Part shown: in pieces, positions 28,996 to 36,923 of the stretch
Layout of the letters: every line of letters begins with the position of its first letter
How positions within the stretch are numbered: the stretch's first letter is position 1
Source of the DNA: CALOCY01 sp942491975
GTDB taxonomy: Bacteria; Bacteroidota; Bacteroidia; Bacteroidales; Prolixibacteraceae
NCBI GenBank assembly: GCA_942491975.1
Contig: CALOCY010000004.1
Coordinates: 2,604,001 to 2,668,000 of the forward strand
Reading direction: 5' to 3'
DNA length: 64,000 nt
Translations under genes and position numbers: made by a program
The notes under the pieces: model-generated
The model's database searches: none
Told to the model about the DNA's origin: nothing
What the model saw: only the letters and a program-made list of their open reading frames with translations

Positions 28996-29709
28996 TTACC
29001 TAATCTTCAGATTGCTTTCAAAAATTTTTGCATTAGGATTGTATTTTGCGACTAAATCGTTTACAACTATTTTGTTTCCGGCACTTATTTTAGGTCCCAA
29101 TAATATTTCCATTTTTTCAAAAAAACCACCAATTATCTGACAATCACTATATTTAATCGAATTTTCATTGAAAAATCTGAAAACCTTTCCATTTTGGCTT
29201 GTAAATAGTTTTTCTTTTTCTGTTTTTGAATAATTTACAACTATTTTTGCCCCAAATCTCATTATTCTCCACTCTTTTTCAAATTCCCAAGAAGTTCTTT
29301 TGTATTTCCCGACTAAATTGAAATTTATTTTATCACTTTCCACAATGTTTGGATAAAGTAATTCTTCATCATCAGTATAAACTACTTCTGAGTCCGGGAA
29401 ATCTTGAAGAAGATAAGTTTCATTCTCATCATACTTAAACTGGCTTGATTCATTATTTGATTCTCCCAAAAAATTATGTGGAAAAGTGATTCGGACACCA
29501 TTTAGGCCTGCATACATATTCCAAAGAGGGATGCTCTCTTTATCCTCTAAAGTCCAACAGCTCACAAAAAAATACCGGCCAATATTTCCACAGTCTTTCG
29601 TAATACCTTCTTCTAGATCATTCACATCAGCAAGATTATTTAGCCTAATTTTTTTAGTTTTCAGGATAATTGCAAGTTTCTCAACAGAAGTGTAATGATG
29701 TATTTTCAT
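28996..29709 (-). CDS. DUF2971-like protein
   Basis: The 237-residue product opens IHHYTSVEKLAIILKTKKIRL, then LADVNDLEEG, and YFFVSCWT with ESIPLWNMYAGLNGVRI, the conserved pattern of DUF2971. The family resembles ADP-ribosyltransferase-like folds and is frequent in accessory islands; no function is established. It is visibly more A/T-rich than its neighbours, and it lies 36 bp upstream of the broken RhuM gene in the same direction, so the two may have arrived together. Confidence 0.75.
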   Translation of the reverse strand: MKIHHYTSVEKLAIILKTKKIRLNNLADVNDLEEGITKDCGNIGRYFFVSCWTLEDKESIPLWNMYAGLNGVRITFPHNFLGESNNESSQFKYDENETYLLQDFPDSEVVYTDDEELLYPNIVESDKINFNLVGKYKRTSWEFEKEWRIMRFGAKIVVNYSKTEKEKLFTSQNGKVFRFFNENSIKYSDCQIIGGFFEKMEILLGPKISAGNKIVVNDLVAKYNPNAKIFESNLKIR

Positions 29710-29918
29710 GAACTATTAATTTGTTTCTTTCTAATCAGAAAAATCCATATTCATTTTTTTCAACTGGTTATAAACAAATTTAATAATAACTGGTCAATTT
29801 GTTGACCAAAACAGAAAAACGTCCCCCTGTTAACCTCTTCCGGCTATTGAGGGGCATCTATATTGTCAATATTAAGCCGGGAACAGATCGTATGCTCAAA
29901 AAATCGTTAAGGAGTAGT

Positions 29919-31055
29919 TTACTTTAAGCCTGCCCGCTCAAAGTAAACCCTCCCGGTGAACTTTTCGGCAGGTTCGGTATCAATAGTATCTACCAAAAGG
30001 CTGGCTGCTTCCATATACCCCTTTCCGTCGCCGGTTTGCCATTTCCGGTTGTAACTGATATACGCCAGGTGGTATTTATCGTCGTTATGCTGCTTATAGA
30101 TGGCGGTAAATTTGTACGTGGTATTTACTTTATCCAATGCTTCTCCGGCAAGGCTCCGCCCCTGTATATGATGTCCGGAAGTCTTTACCCAGGTTTCATT
30201 TTTAAGAACAGCATAATCATCTTTGCCGATGTATATTTTACCTCCGTACAAATTGGCACAATAATCGCCTGTCCGTGCCAGATCCGGATTCGACAGCCGG
30301 TAGTTTATAATCCATGCCGGTTTCCCCTCAACCACCCCCTCCTTATCAAGCGACAGGTCGTAATCATCCAGGTATTCACGATCCAGCACATTGCCGGTTA
30401 ACCGCACAATATCAAAGCTCAGTAAATCATCCAACAACACCTGTCCCCGGGTTAAAAAAACAGGCTCAAAATTCCGCTCTGCCGTTAAAAAACGATAGTG
30501 CCGGTGCCGGTATGCATCATGTGTATTTGTCCGGTGGTAGCCTTTTTGATCATAGAGTTGAAGGGTGGCATAACGGTACTGTTTTTTCACGTTGCCTTCG
30601 AAATACTCCTCCCTGTATTTCGCGTTATAAAGACAGGGCACGGCTACATAGTTTGTACTTATTTTTTCCGAAGCTGTTTGCAATATCCGGAACATTACCC
30701 GCGATTCGGCACTTACATCAACTCCTGTCAGGTCGTATGACTGTGCATCCATTTTAACAATAAGCGGGTCGGCATTTAACTCATTCAATGATTTTTTTAC
30801 GATATGATAGCCAATGGCCGAAAAGAAAATTTTCTCCCCTTTCAATCCTTCGGGAATATGCAGGGTAAAATCACCATTCACATCACTTGCCACTCCCACA
30901 AGTGTCCCTTCAACCCCGATATTGGCAAATGCAACAGGGGTATTATCCCGGCTGTTTACCACTATACCTTTCAACACAATCCCCTCAGTGCCCTGTGTAA
31001 ACCCATTGACCGACCATAATAGCAATACACAAACGATAACCGGTAGCTTTTTCAT
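29919..31055 (-). CDS. Carboxypeptidase-regulatory-like domain protein
   Basis: The 378-residue product has a signal peptide ending NGFTQG. Residues about 25-110 form a CarboxypepD_reg-like beta-sandwich (VVNSRDNTPVAFANIGVEGT, GVASDVNGDFTLHIP), the same domain that begins SusC-type transporters, followed by a 260-residue beta-rich domain common in Bacteroidota outer-membrane-associated proteins. There is no TonB-plug domain, barrel or sorting domain. Location is periplasm or outer membrane; role unknown. The 209 bp downstream (29710-29918) hold no gene. Confidence 0.8.
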   Translation of the reverse strand: MKKLPVIVCVLLLWSVNGFTQGTEGIVLKGIVVNSRDNTPVAFANIGVEGTLVGVASDVNGDFTLHIPEGLKGEKIFFSAIGYHIVKKSLNELNADPLIVKMDAQSYDLTGVDVSAESRVMFRILQTASEKISTNYVAVPCLYNAKYREEYFEGNVKKQYRYATLQLYDQKGYHRTNTHDAYRHRHYRFLTAERNFEPVFLTRGQVLLDDLLSFDIVRLTGNVLDREYLDDYDLSLDKEGVVEGKPAWIINYRLSNPDLARTGDYCANLYGGKIYIGKDDYAVLKNETWVKTSGHHIQGRSLAGEALDKVNTTYKFTAIYKQHNDDKYHLAYISYNRKWQTGDGKGYMEAASLLVDTIDTEPAEKFTGRVYFERAGLK

Positions 31056-31267
31056 CTATCAAATTTTTTTGCCTGTTTTTTATGCTTCAATATACAAACT
31101 CACTGCTGCAATGCGTTATTGTATCAGCAGGTGATATTTCATCCATTTGTTACAGATGGAAACATAAAGTTAATCAGAAAATCACCGTTCGTACGAAATT
31201 TAATCATAATTTTATGCTACCAACAGATTGTTAAATCCTGCGTGGCAACAGAAATAAATAACAGCAT

Positions 31268-31933
31268 ATGAGATTCCAGGACAAATTGAAAGGGTTTGTA
31301 ATTTTGGCTTTTGCCTTCCTGTTTATTGTATCGTGCGTGTCTAAGAAAAAGTTTTTAGATATGCAGGGTATGAAAACAAGGGCGGAAGCACGCGTGGCAA
31401 AACTTACCGGTGAAAACAACGATAAAGAAGCGTTGATAGAGTCGCTGTACGGTCAGTTTAACCAAATGAAAAATGAACTGCTCGAAAGCAATGCCCAAAA
31501 AGATACCCATATTGATTCACTCTCAAAAAGCATTGTCGGCCTGCACTCTTCTGCTTCCGAAAAAGATGCCACCCTTGAAGAGAAACTTTTCGCGTTTAAA
31601 TACGAAAAGCGGCAATACAACGAAACCATCCGTTCGCTGGAGCAAAAAAACAGCGGGTTGAATAAACAACTCGAGGTATTGGGAAAACAGGTAAAACAAC
31701 TCAACGAACAGCTCACCGCTAAAAACTTTGAATTGAACAAACACAGCGATGAAAAAATACGGCTGGACAACCAGTTGGAGGTAAAGAAAAACGAGATGGT
31801 ACAACTGGAAAAAAATATAACAGCCTGTAAAAATGAAATTACCTCCCTGAAAAAGACAATGGCACAAAAAGAGCAGGAGATAAAGCGGTTAAACAATAAC
31901 GTGAAACTGTTGAAAAGCCAGCTGGGGAAATAA
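31268..31933 (+). CDS. Coiled-coil lipoprotein (OmpA-like N-terminus without OmpA domain)
   Basis: The 221-residue product has a lipobox FIVSC (Cys at about residue 23) followed by VSKKKFLDMQ, a start seen in OmpA-family lipoproteins of Bacteroidota. The rest (about residues 40-221) is heptad-patterned coiled coil rich in Leu, Lys, Glu and Asn. The peptidoglycan-binding OmpA domain that usually follows is absent, and the frame ends cleanly with no downstream remnant, so it is either a short family form or an old truncation. Confidence 0.75.
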   Translation: MRFQDKLKGFVILAFAFLFIVSCVSKKKFLDMQGMKTRAEARVAKLTGENNDKEALIESLYGQFNQMKNELLESNAQKDTHIDSLSKSIVGLHSSASEKDATLEEKLFAFKYEKRQYNETIRSLEQKNSGLNKQLEVLGKQVKQLNEQLTAKNFELNKHSDEKIRLDNQLEVKKNEMVQLEKNITACKNEITSLKKTMAQKEQEIKRLNNNVKLLKSQLGK

Positions 31934-31967
31934 CTAAAAATAGCACATTCATTACCTCAATAATATT

Positions 31968-32002
31968 AAACCCTGACCGCGTTTCAAACGTGGTCAGGGT
32001 TT
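31968..32002 (+). terminator. Hairpin terminator/repeat, copy 1
   Basis: AAACCCTGACC (31968-31978) pairs with GGTCAGGGTTT (31992-32002), and the loop GCGTTTCAAACGT extends the stem further. It lies 35 bp after the coiled-coil lipoprotein gene. The sequence and its downstream flank TTGCATAAAAACTAT recur at 35270-35313, so this is a dispersed unit as well as a likely terminator. Confidence 0.7.
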
Positions 32003-32042
32003 ATTGCATAAAAACTATTTTACCAACACTTTGTATTTAGCT

Positions 32043-32066
32043 GGTGCGGACGTCCACGTCCGTGCC
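32043..32066. repeat. REP-like palindrome (GGACGTCCACGTCC type)
   Basis: The sequence TGCGGACGTCCACGTCCGTG forms a stem of GGAC/GTCC arms. A near-identical unit is at 33268-33291 and diverged or inverted versions are at 32406, 35089 and 35196, so this belongs to a dispersed palindromic family. Confidence 0.75.
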
Positions 32067-32183
32067 CCACCTGCACTAACCTTCGTTTCTAATGAAAAAC
32101 ATACAACTTATGTAACCATAAAAACCCGTCACTAACGGGGTATTCTTATCCCTAAGCCCGGGGGCGATACCCTGAAATCTGAA

Positions 32184-32328
32184 GCGGTGACATTGCATTA
32201 CATAGCGAAGGTTCCGCGACAGCTGGCGGGTATTCGACACATGATGGCGGAGATTTGCCCATTGTAAGCGGACACTTGCCCACATGAAGCGGAAGTTTTC
32301 CAAACAGAGCGGGGATTTGCCCCAACCG
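32184..32328. repeat. Degenerate 21-bp tandem repeat, seven units
   Basis: Units start at 32184, 32205, 32226, 32247, 32268 (21 bp each), 32289 and 32309 (20 bp each). Most begin GCGG and share a core like A-TTTGCCC. On the minus strand one frame gives a seven-residue period of the form G-K-x-P-L-x-x (for example GKLPLHV, GKCPLTM, GKSPPSC), but that frame has no start codon and a stop just upstream. It is either a relic of a repeat-protein gene or a non-coding repeat. Confidence 0.7.
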
Positions 32329-32405
32329 ATGTGAGCCTAAAGCCCCGTGCGCTCACTTATTTCTTCAGATTTCACCTGTATAATATCCCAAATGTATACC
32401 GCCAG

Positions 32406-32425
32406 CCGGACTTGTAGTCCGTGTG
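32406..32425. repeat. REP-like palindrome (GGACTTGTAGTCC type)
   Basis: CCGGACTTGTAGTCCGTG matches the unit at 35089-35112 over its stem and loop. It lies 33 bp from the DDAH-family gene's 3' end. Confidence 0.7.
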
Positions 32426-32457
32426 TTGTAAGCGATCCAACAGGTAAAAACAGTTTA

Positions 32458-33222
32458 TTAAAACCTCAACGATAAACAGCTTAACCCGCCATCCAGTTTG
32501 CGAAACTCCGACACATCCACTTCAATTACCGGATACCCGGCAGCACTGATTTTTTGCCTGGCTGTTGGATAACCCGAAGGGATTAATACTTTACCGTTTA
32601 CCCAGATGCAGTTGGCGGCATAGCTCTCCGCTTCGGGAATTTCGATGTGATTAAATGACTTAAACTCCGGATAGGTTAAAAACTCCCCGCTGATCACCAG
32701 ATTATTATTTTCCAGGTAGGCCAGCCCGGTTTTCAGGTGCAACACCTTCTCGAATTTCACCACCGAGCCTGTCATGCCGTATTTATTGAGAATGCGTATG
32801 GTCTGTTCGGCCCCCTCTAAATTGGTACGCTCCGACAACCCGATATAAAAATGGGAGCCCGTCATCATAATATCCCCGGCCTCCACCATTCCGGGCGCTA
32901 CAATCTCCTCAATGTCCGAATAGTATTCCGTCAGTACATCCTTCATTGCTACCACTTCTTCCCTCCGGGAGGGTGCACCAGGATTAGTGATAATGGCGCA
33001 ATGGGGTGTCAACAGTGCCGTATCCTCCACAAATGTAGAGTCGGGAAAATTTTCATCGGCTTCCAGCACTTTTACGTTTACCCCACATGCTTGCAAGGCC
33101 TCAACATAGGCTTGATGTTGCACCAGGGCTTTTTCATAATCGGGCACACCCAGGTTAGCACCGGTCAATCCCTCGGTCATACTTCTACCCGGCTTCCGGA
33201 CAATCGCAGTTGTAAATCGCAT
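32458..33222 (-). CDS. Dimethylarginine dimethylaminohydrolase / arginine-deiminase-family hydrolase
   Basis: The 254-residue product (start at the ATG of 33222, MRFTTAIVRKPG) has the guanidine-modifying-enzyme fold with FPDSTFVEDTALL (substrate-binding Asp and Glu), the catalytic His in LHLKTGLAYL, and the catalytic Cys near the C-terminus in GGLSCLSLRF. Enzymes of this group hydrolyse methylated arginine or related guanidines to citrulline plus an amine. An upstream extension of the frame to 33330 would translate a REP palindrome (GTDVDVRTG), so the internal start is preferred. It is a single-gene unit whose physiological role here is unknown. Confidence 0.88.
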   Translation of the reverse strand: MRFTTAIVRKPGRSMTEGLTGANLGVPDYEKALVQHQAYVEALQACGVNVKVLEADENFPDSTFVEDTALLTPHCAIITNPGAPSRREEVVAMKDVLTEYYSDIEEIVAPGMVEAGDIMMTGSHFYIGLSERTNLEGAEQTIRILNKYGMTGSVVKFEKVLHLKTGLAYLENNNLVISGEFLTYPEFKSFNHIEIPEAESYAANCIWVNGKVLIPSGYPTARQKISAAGYPVIEVDVSEFRKLDGGLSCLSLRF

Positions 33223-33260
33223 AGTAAAAAAGATTATTAGATTTCTAGATGTTAGACAAA

Positions 33261-33291
33261 ACCAGCCGGTGCGGACGTCCACGTCCGTGCC
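33261..33291. repeat. REP-like palindrome (GGACGTCCACGTCC type)
   Basis: This repeats the 32043 unit (TGCGGACGTCCACGTCCGTG) and shares flanking bases CCGGTGCGG and GTGCC. It marks the left border of the A/T-rich nuclease gene region. Confidence 0.75.
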
Positions 33292-33419
33292 TTTACCAAA
33301 TATACACCCTATTGCCCGGTTATACAACACAGCTCATATAAACTCAGGTGTTATACAGAAATTCGATTTATTCTTGTATATTCGAAAGTGAATTACGCCA
33401 AGCGTAAAAAACATTCTAC

Positions 33420-35081
33420 ATGAAAATCGAACACATAAAAATTCATAATTTCAGATCAATTACAGATGCAGGTTTTGACCTCAATAATTATAATCTATTG
33501 ATAGGTGAAAATAATTCTGGGAAATCTACAATCCTAACAGCCATAAGGACTTTCTATGAAGAAGGAGGATTGAAATATTCCGTAGGAAGAGACTTCCCAA
33601 AGTTTCCAACAACTGATAACGAATCATGGATTGAAATTGAGTATTCGCTTACTGATAACGAAAATGAGAATTTAAAGGATGAATATAAATTGCCAAATAA
33701 TCGATTGAAAGTTCGTCGATATTTTCAATCAGACGATAAAGAATTAATAAACGCTCAAAATAGTAACATCTTTGGATACGAAAATGGAAAATTATCAAAA
33801 AATAATTTTTATGGAGCAAAAAATGTTTCTCAAACTAAATTAGGTCGAGTAATTTTTATTCCTGAGATTTCCAAAACTAGTGACAATCTGAAGCTTTCCG
33901 GGCCATCTCCTTTAAGGGATATAACAAATTTTGTATTTTCTAGGATTGTTAAGACTAGTCCATCATATTCAGCTTTAAATAATGCATTCGAATCATTTAA
34001 TAAGGAATTTGATGAAGAATCAAAGAAAGAGGACTTTTCCTTAAACAATCTAAAAAAGGATATAAATTCAAATTTAGATTCATGGGATATTGCGTTTGGT
34101 CTCCGTGTTAATGCAATAAAGCCTACTGATATTGTCAAGAATTTGCTAAGTCATTACATAATTGATAAAAACCTTGGTGAAAAAGAGGTTTCGATTGATT
34201 CGTTGGGACAAGGAGTACAACGACATTTAATTTACACTTTAATTAAACTTTCATCAAAGTATACCGATATCAAAGAGCCGAAAAAGAAGGAGTTTTCACC
34301 GGATTTGAATTTACTTCTTTTCGAAGAACCTGAGGCTTTCTTGCATCCCACACAACAGGAAAACTTAAATATGAGTTTGAAAAGACTGTCAAGCACAACT
34401 CAAATAATTTTAACAACACATTCACCAGTTTTTGTATCACGTAATGCTCAAGATTTGAATTCATTAATTAAGCTAAACAAACCAGAGGCAAAATCAACAT
34501 TACATTTTCTTTCAAATAACAAGATTGAGGAGTTATTTAATGAAAATTTAGGTTTATTAAAATATTTAGAAGGAGAGGAAATTGATGAATCAGCGAAATT
34601 ATATGAAGAATCTTTCAGGTACTTTTTGTGGCTTGACTCCGAAAGGTCAGCAGCATTTTTCTCAAGGCATGTTATAATTTGTGAAGGAGCTACAGAGAAG
34701 GCTTTTCTTGACTTACTTTTAAATACTAGATGGACAGATTTAAAGGACAGACAGATTTATTTTTTAGATTGTTTGGGTAAGTACAATATACATCGTTTCA
34801 TGAATATTTTTGGAGCTTTAGGAATTAGACACTCTGTTTTATTTGATAGTGATAACAATAGAGGGAAACATGAAAAAATTAATGAATTTATTAATTCCAA
34901 TAAGAACTCTTATTCACACCAAATTAAGATGTTTGATGAAGATTTGGAAGGCTTTTTAGAAATTGAAAAGGCAGATAGACGAGATTTAAAGCCTCTGAAT
35001 TTACTTCTTAGATATGAATCGGGTGAGATTTCCATTAATAAGATTGATAAATTAAAAGAATTAATAATAAGCTTAGTATAA
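33420..35081 (+). CDS. OLD-family nuclease (ABC-type ATPase plus TOPRIM)
   Basis: The 553-residue product has an N-terminal ABC-type ATPase: Walker A GENNSGKST (residues 29-37), signature-like SLGQGVQR (about 261), Walker B LLLFEEPEAFLHP (about 299) and H-loop LTTHSP. The C-terminal TOPRIM domain shows IICEGATE (about 420) and LFDSDN (about 478), the acidic metal-binding residues. This is the class 1 OLD architecture, shared with phage P2 Old and Gabija GajA. No UvrD-like helicase (GajB) or reverse transcriptase is adjacent, so a stand-alone OLD nuclease is inferred; anti-phage function is plausible, not shown. Bases 34021-34080 contain 14 G/C of 60, against 29 of 60 at 36061-36120, which suggests transfer. 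Confidence 0.92.
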   Translation: MKIEHIKIHNFRSITDAGFDLNNYNLLIGENNSGKSTILTAIRTFYEEGGLKYSVGRDFPKFPTTDNESWIEIEYSLTDNENENLKDEYKLPNNRLKVRRYFQSDDKELINAQNSNIFGYENGKLSKNNFYGAKNVSQTKLGRVIFIPEISKTSDNLKLSGPSPLRDITNFVFSRIVKTSPSYSALNNAFESFNKEFDEESKKEDFSLNNLKKDINSNLDSWDIAFGLRVNAIKPTDIVKNLLSHYIIDKNLGEKEVSIDSLGQGVQRHLIYTLIKLSSKYTDIKEPKKKEFSPDLNLLLFEEPEAFLHPTQQENLNMSLKRLSSTTQIILTTHSPVFVSRNAQDLNSLIKLNKPEAKSTLHFLSNNKIEELFNENLGLLKYLEGEEIDESAKLYEESFRYFLWLDSERSAAFFSRHVIICEGATEKAFLDLLLNTRWTDLKDRQIYFLDCLGKYNIHRFMNIFGALGIRHSVLFDSDNNRGKHEKINEFINSNKNSYSHQIKMFDEDLEGFLEIEKADRRDLKPLNLLLRYESGEISINKIDKLKELIISLV

Positions 35082-35088
35082 GCCTCCG

Positions 35089-35219
35089 CTAGCGCGGACT
35101 TGTAGTCCGTGCTTTGTACAAAGGCAACGGGTATAAATGCTTGAATATAATTAATTGTTATATCTGTATTTTATTAAAGGCGTAATGTATGATCCGGCAC
35201 GGATGTGGACATCCGCACC
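35089..35219. repeat. Pair of inverted REP-like units
   Basis: CTAGCGCGGACTTGTAGTCC begins the first unit (35089-35112). The second, GGCACGGATGTGGACATCCG (35196-35219), is in the opposite orientation about 83 bp later. Paired inverted units resemble the bacterial interspersed mosaic arrangement of REP sequences. The pair begins 7 bp after the nuclease stop codon. With the hairpins below it fills the 360-bp gene-free gap 35082-35441. Confidence 0.75.
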
Positions 35220-35269
35220 AGCAATGTATTCCTGTGTCATAAACAAGGATTCCATCCTTATTTAGCCGA

Positions 35270-35298
35270 CCCTGACAGCGTTTTGAACGCTGTCAGGG
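35270..35298. repeat. Hairpin repeat, copy 2
   Basis: CCCTGACAGCGTT pairs perfectly with AACGCTGTCAGGG around a TTG loop (13-bp stem). It matches the hairpin at 31968-32002 and shares the flank TTGCATAAAAACTAT. It could terminate transcription from either side. Confidence 0.75.
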
Positions 35299-35391
35299 TT
35301 TGTTGCATAAAAACTATACCGATTATCAATCAAAATGTCGCCCCGATTCGCATACTCTCAGGACTCCTTTGATTATATATCGGCATTAACC

Positions 35392-35436
35392 ATTGTAAAA
35401 TTTTAAAACCGCCAAAGCGGTATTTAAAATTACAAT
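35392..35436 (-). terminator. Terminator of the leftward starch operon
   Basis: Six bases after the GH13 lipoprotein stop (minus strand), a long A/T-flanked hairpin forms: ATTGTAATTTTAAATACCGC against GCGGTTTTAAAATTTTAC around a short TTTG loop. The T-rich descending arm makes it a likely rho-independent terminator for the seven-gene operon. Confidence 0.65.
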
Positions 35437-35441
35437 TGGTG

Positions 35442-36815
35442 TCACTTCACCAACACTTTATACCCCCAGGCGGGTAATTCAAATTCCTGTTTTTCTGTTA
35501 TTGTTAATTGTTCACCGGTCATGTGGTCAATGTAGTTGCCCGGTTCTATGCCGTCAATTTTAACGGTAATTTCTTCGGTACTTGTATTGATCACGACTAC
35601 GACAGCATCGCTCTCTTTGGAGCGGGTGTAAGTCAACACCGTTTCGGGTTGGTCGGTGGACAAAAAGTCCAATTTCCCGCCTTTGGTACCGGTCAACAGT
35701 GCCCGGTTGTTGTGTTTCAGTCCGGTCAGTTTTTTATAGAACGGTGTCATTTTTAGCCCGTCCCAACTGATTTCATCTTTCTCGAAAAATTCGAGGCGGT
35801 GATTTAATCCTGCTTCTTGTCCGCTGTAGATGAGTGGCATGCCCGGTACGGTGAACGAGAGTACCGCCATGGCCTTAGCCGCTTCGCCCATACGCTCAAA
35901 CACCGTCCCGTTCCACGTGTTTTCATCATGGTTGGAAGTAAAGTGCATCAGGTAGGCATCAGCGTGATACATCGTGTCTGCTTTGGCAAAATAAGCCTGC
36001 ACATCGGCTACGGTCTTTTCCCCTTTGGCCAATCCGTTCATCACATGGTGAAAATCCCAGCCATAGTCCATATCAAACGCGTTCTCCACCAATTCAGGTT
36101 CCCATGCTTCAGCCAGCATAAAGACCGGTTTCACCGCATCCAGCTCTTTACGTGCTGTCTCCCAAAAATCCACCGGCACCATACCTGCCACATCACAACG
36201 GTAGCCATCAATATCGGCTTCCTCAACCCAGAATTTTAATGACCGGATCATCCGTTTACGCATATCCATATTTTCGTAATTCAGGTCGGCCACGTCGCTC
36301 CAGTCCTCTACCGGGGACACAATTTCACCTGCTTCATTGTGCGTATACCACTCGGGATGTTCCGCCATCCACCAATTGTCCCATCCGGTGTGGTTGGCTA
36401 CCCAGTCGAGGATCACCTTCATGCCCAGTTCGTGTGCCTGGTTCACTACGGCTTTAAAATCACCCATCGTCCCCAACTCGGGATTTACCTTTTCGTAGTC
36501 GGCTACCGCATAGTAGCTGCCCAGTGTGCCTTTACGATTTTTTTCGGAGATGGGGTGTATGGGCATGAACCAGATAATATCCACGCCCAGATCTTTCAGT
36601 CGTGGCAAATGTTCCGCAAATGCATTCAATGTCCCCTCTTGGGTGTATTGCCGCACATTCACCTCATAGATAACCGCATTGCGTGACCAATCGAGATGTT
36701 GTACGTAAATGCTTTCAGCCTGTTCGTTACTTTGTTTCTTTTGCGACGGTATGTTGCAGGAGGTCATGAAGAGCAATCCTGCCAATGTCAATGTGAGTAA
36801 TGTTTTTATTTTCAT
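35442..36815 (-). CDS. GH13 alpha-amylase-family lipoprotein
   Basis: The 457-residue product has a lipobox (LLFMTSC, Cys near residue 20), so it is lipid-anchored, probably at the outer membrane. The GH13 regions are all visible: I DWVANH, II DGYRCDVAG (nucleophile Asp), III MLAEAWEP (acid/base Glu), IV FTSNHDENTW (transition-state Asp), then a short C-terminal beta domain ending GYKVLVK. It would cleave alpha-1,4-glucan or maltodextrin. It is the last gene of the leftward operon. Exact specificity within GH13 cannot be read from the motifs. Confidence 0.93.
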   Translation of the reverse strand: MKIKTLLTLTLAGLLFMTSCNIPSQKKQSNEQAESIYVQHLDWSRNAVIYEVNVRQYTQEGTLNAFAEHLPRLKDLGVDIIWFMPIHPISEKNRKGTLGSYYAVADYEKVNPELGTMGDFKAVVNQAHELGMKVILDWVANHTGWDNWWMAEHPEWYTHNEAGEIVSPVEDWSDVADLNYENMDMRKRMIRSLKFWVEEADIDGYRCDVAGMVPVDFWETARKELDAVKPVFMLAEAWEPELVENAFDMDYGWDFHHVMNGLAKGEKTVADVQAYFAKADTMYHADAYLMHFTSNHDENTWNGTVFERMGEAAKAMAVLSFTVPGMPLIYSGQEAGLNHRLEFFEKDEISWDGLKMTPFYKKLTGLKHNNRALLTGTKGGKLDFLSTDQPETVLTYTRSKESDAVVVVINTSTEEITVKIDGIEPGNYIDHMTGEQLTITEKQEFELPAWGYKVLVK

Positions 36816-36835
36816 ATTCTATTATTTTGAATATT

Positions 36836-36918
36836 GAACACCGATTAACGAATGTCGATTTTAGATTTGATACAATAAAGAATGTACTTCTGAAATCTTA
36901 AATCGTTAATCCTTGTTC
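36836..36918. repeat. Inverted-repeat element between GH13 genes, copy 1
   Basis: GAACACCGATTAACGA (36836-36851) faces TCGTTAATCCTTGTTC (36903-36918) as an imperfect inverted repeat inside the 108-bp gap of the operon. A related element is in the next gap at 39318-39399. Confidence 0.65.
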
Positions 36919-36923
36919 TTAAA

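Larger units (their letters stand above)
31934..32457. other. Gene-free interval with several repeats
   Basis: No credible gene lies here. From left to right it holds the terminator hairpin, a short tract that reads YKVLVK-stop on the minus strand (32013-32033), a REP-like palindrome (32043-32066), a seven-unit degenerate tandem repeat (32184-32328), a GTGAGC...GCTCAC inverted repeat, and a second REP-like palindrome (32406-32425). The 75-codon minus-strand frame at 32076-32303 is judged spurious. Confidence 0.7.

Noticed and set aside
31268..31933. Pseudogene of an OmpA-family lipoprotein
   Set aside because: The frame ends cleanly before a terminator and no OmpA-domain remnant follows, so a genuine short coiled-coil lipoprotein is as likely.
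32076..32303. Minus-strand 75-codon frame in the REP/tandem-repeat interval
   Set aside because: It lies entirely in repeated DNA, has no ribosome-binding site or family resemblance, and the heptad-repeat frame is a different one.
33420..35081. Complete Gabija system
   Set aside because: The GajA-like nuclease layout is present, but no UvrD-type helicase gene lies on either side; the flanks are gene-free repeats and unrelated genes.
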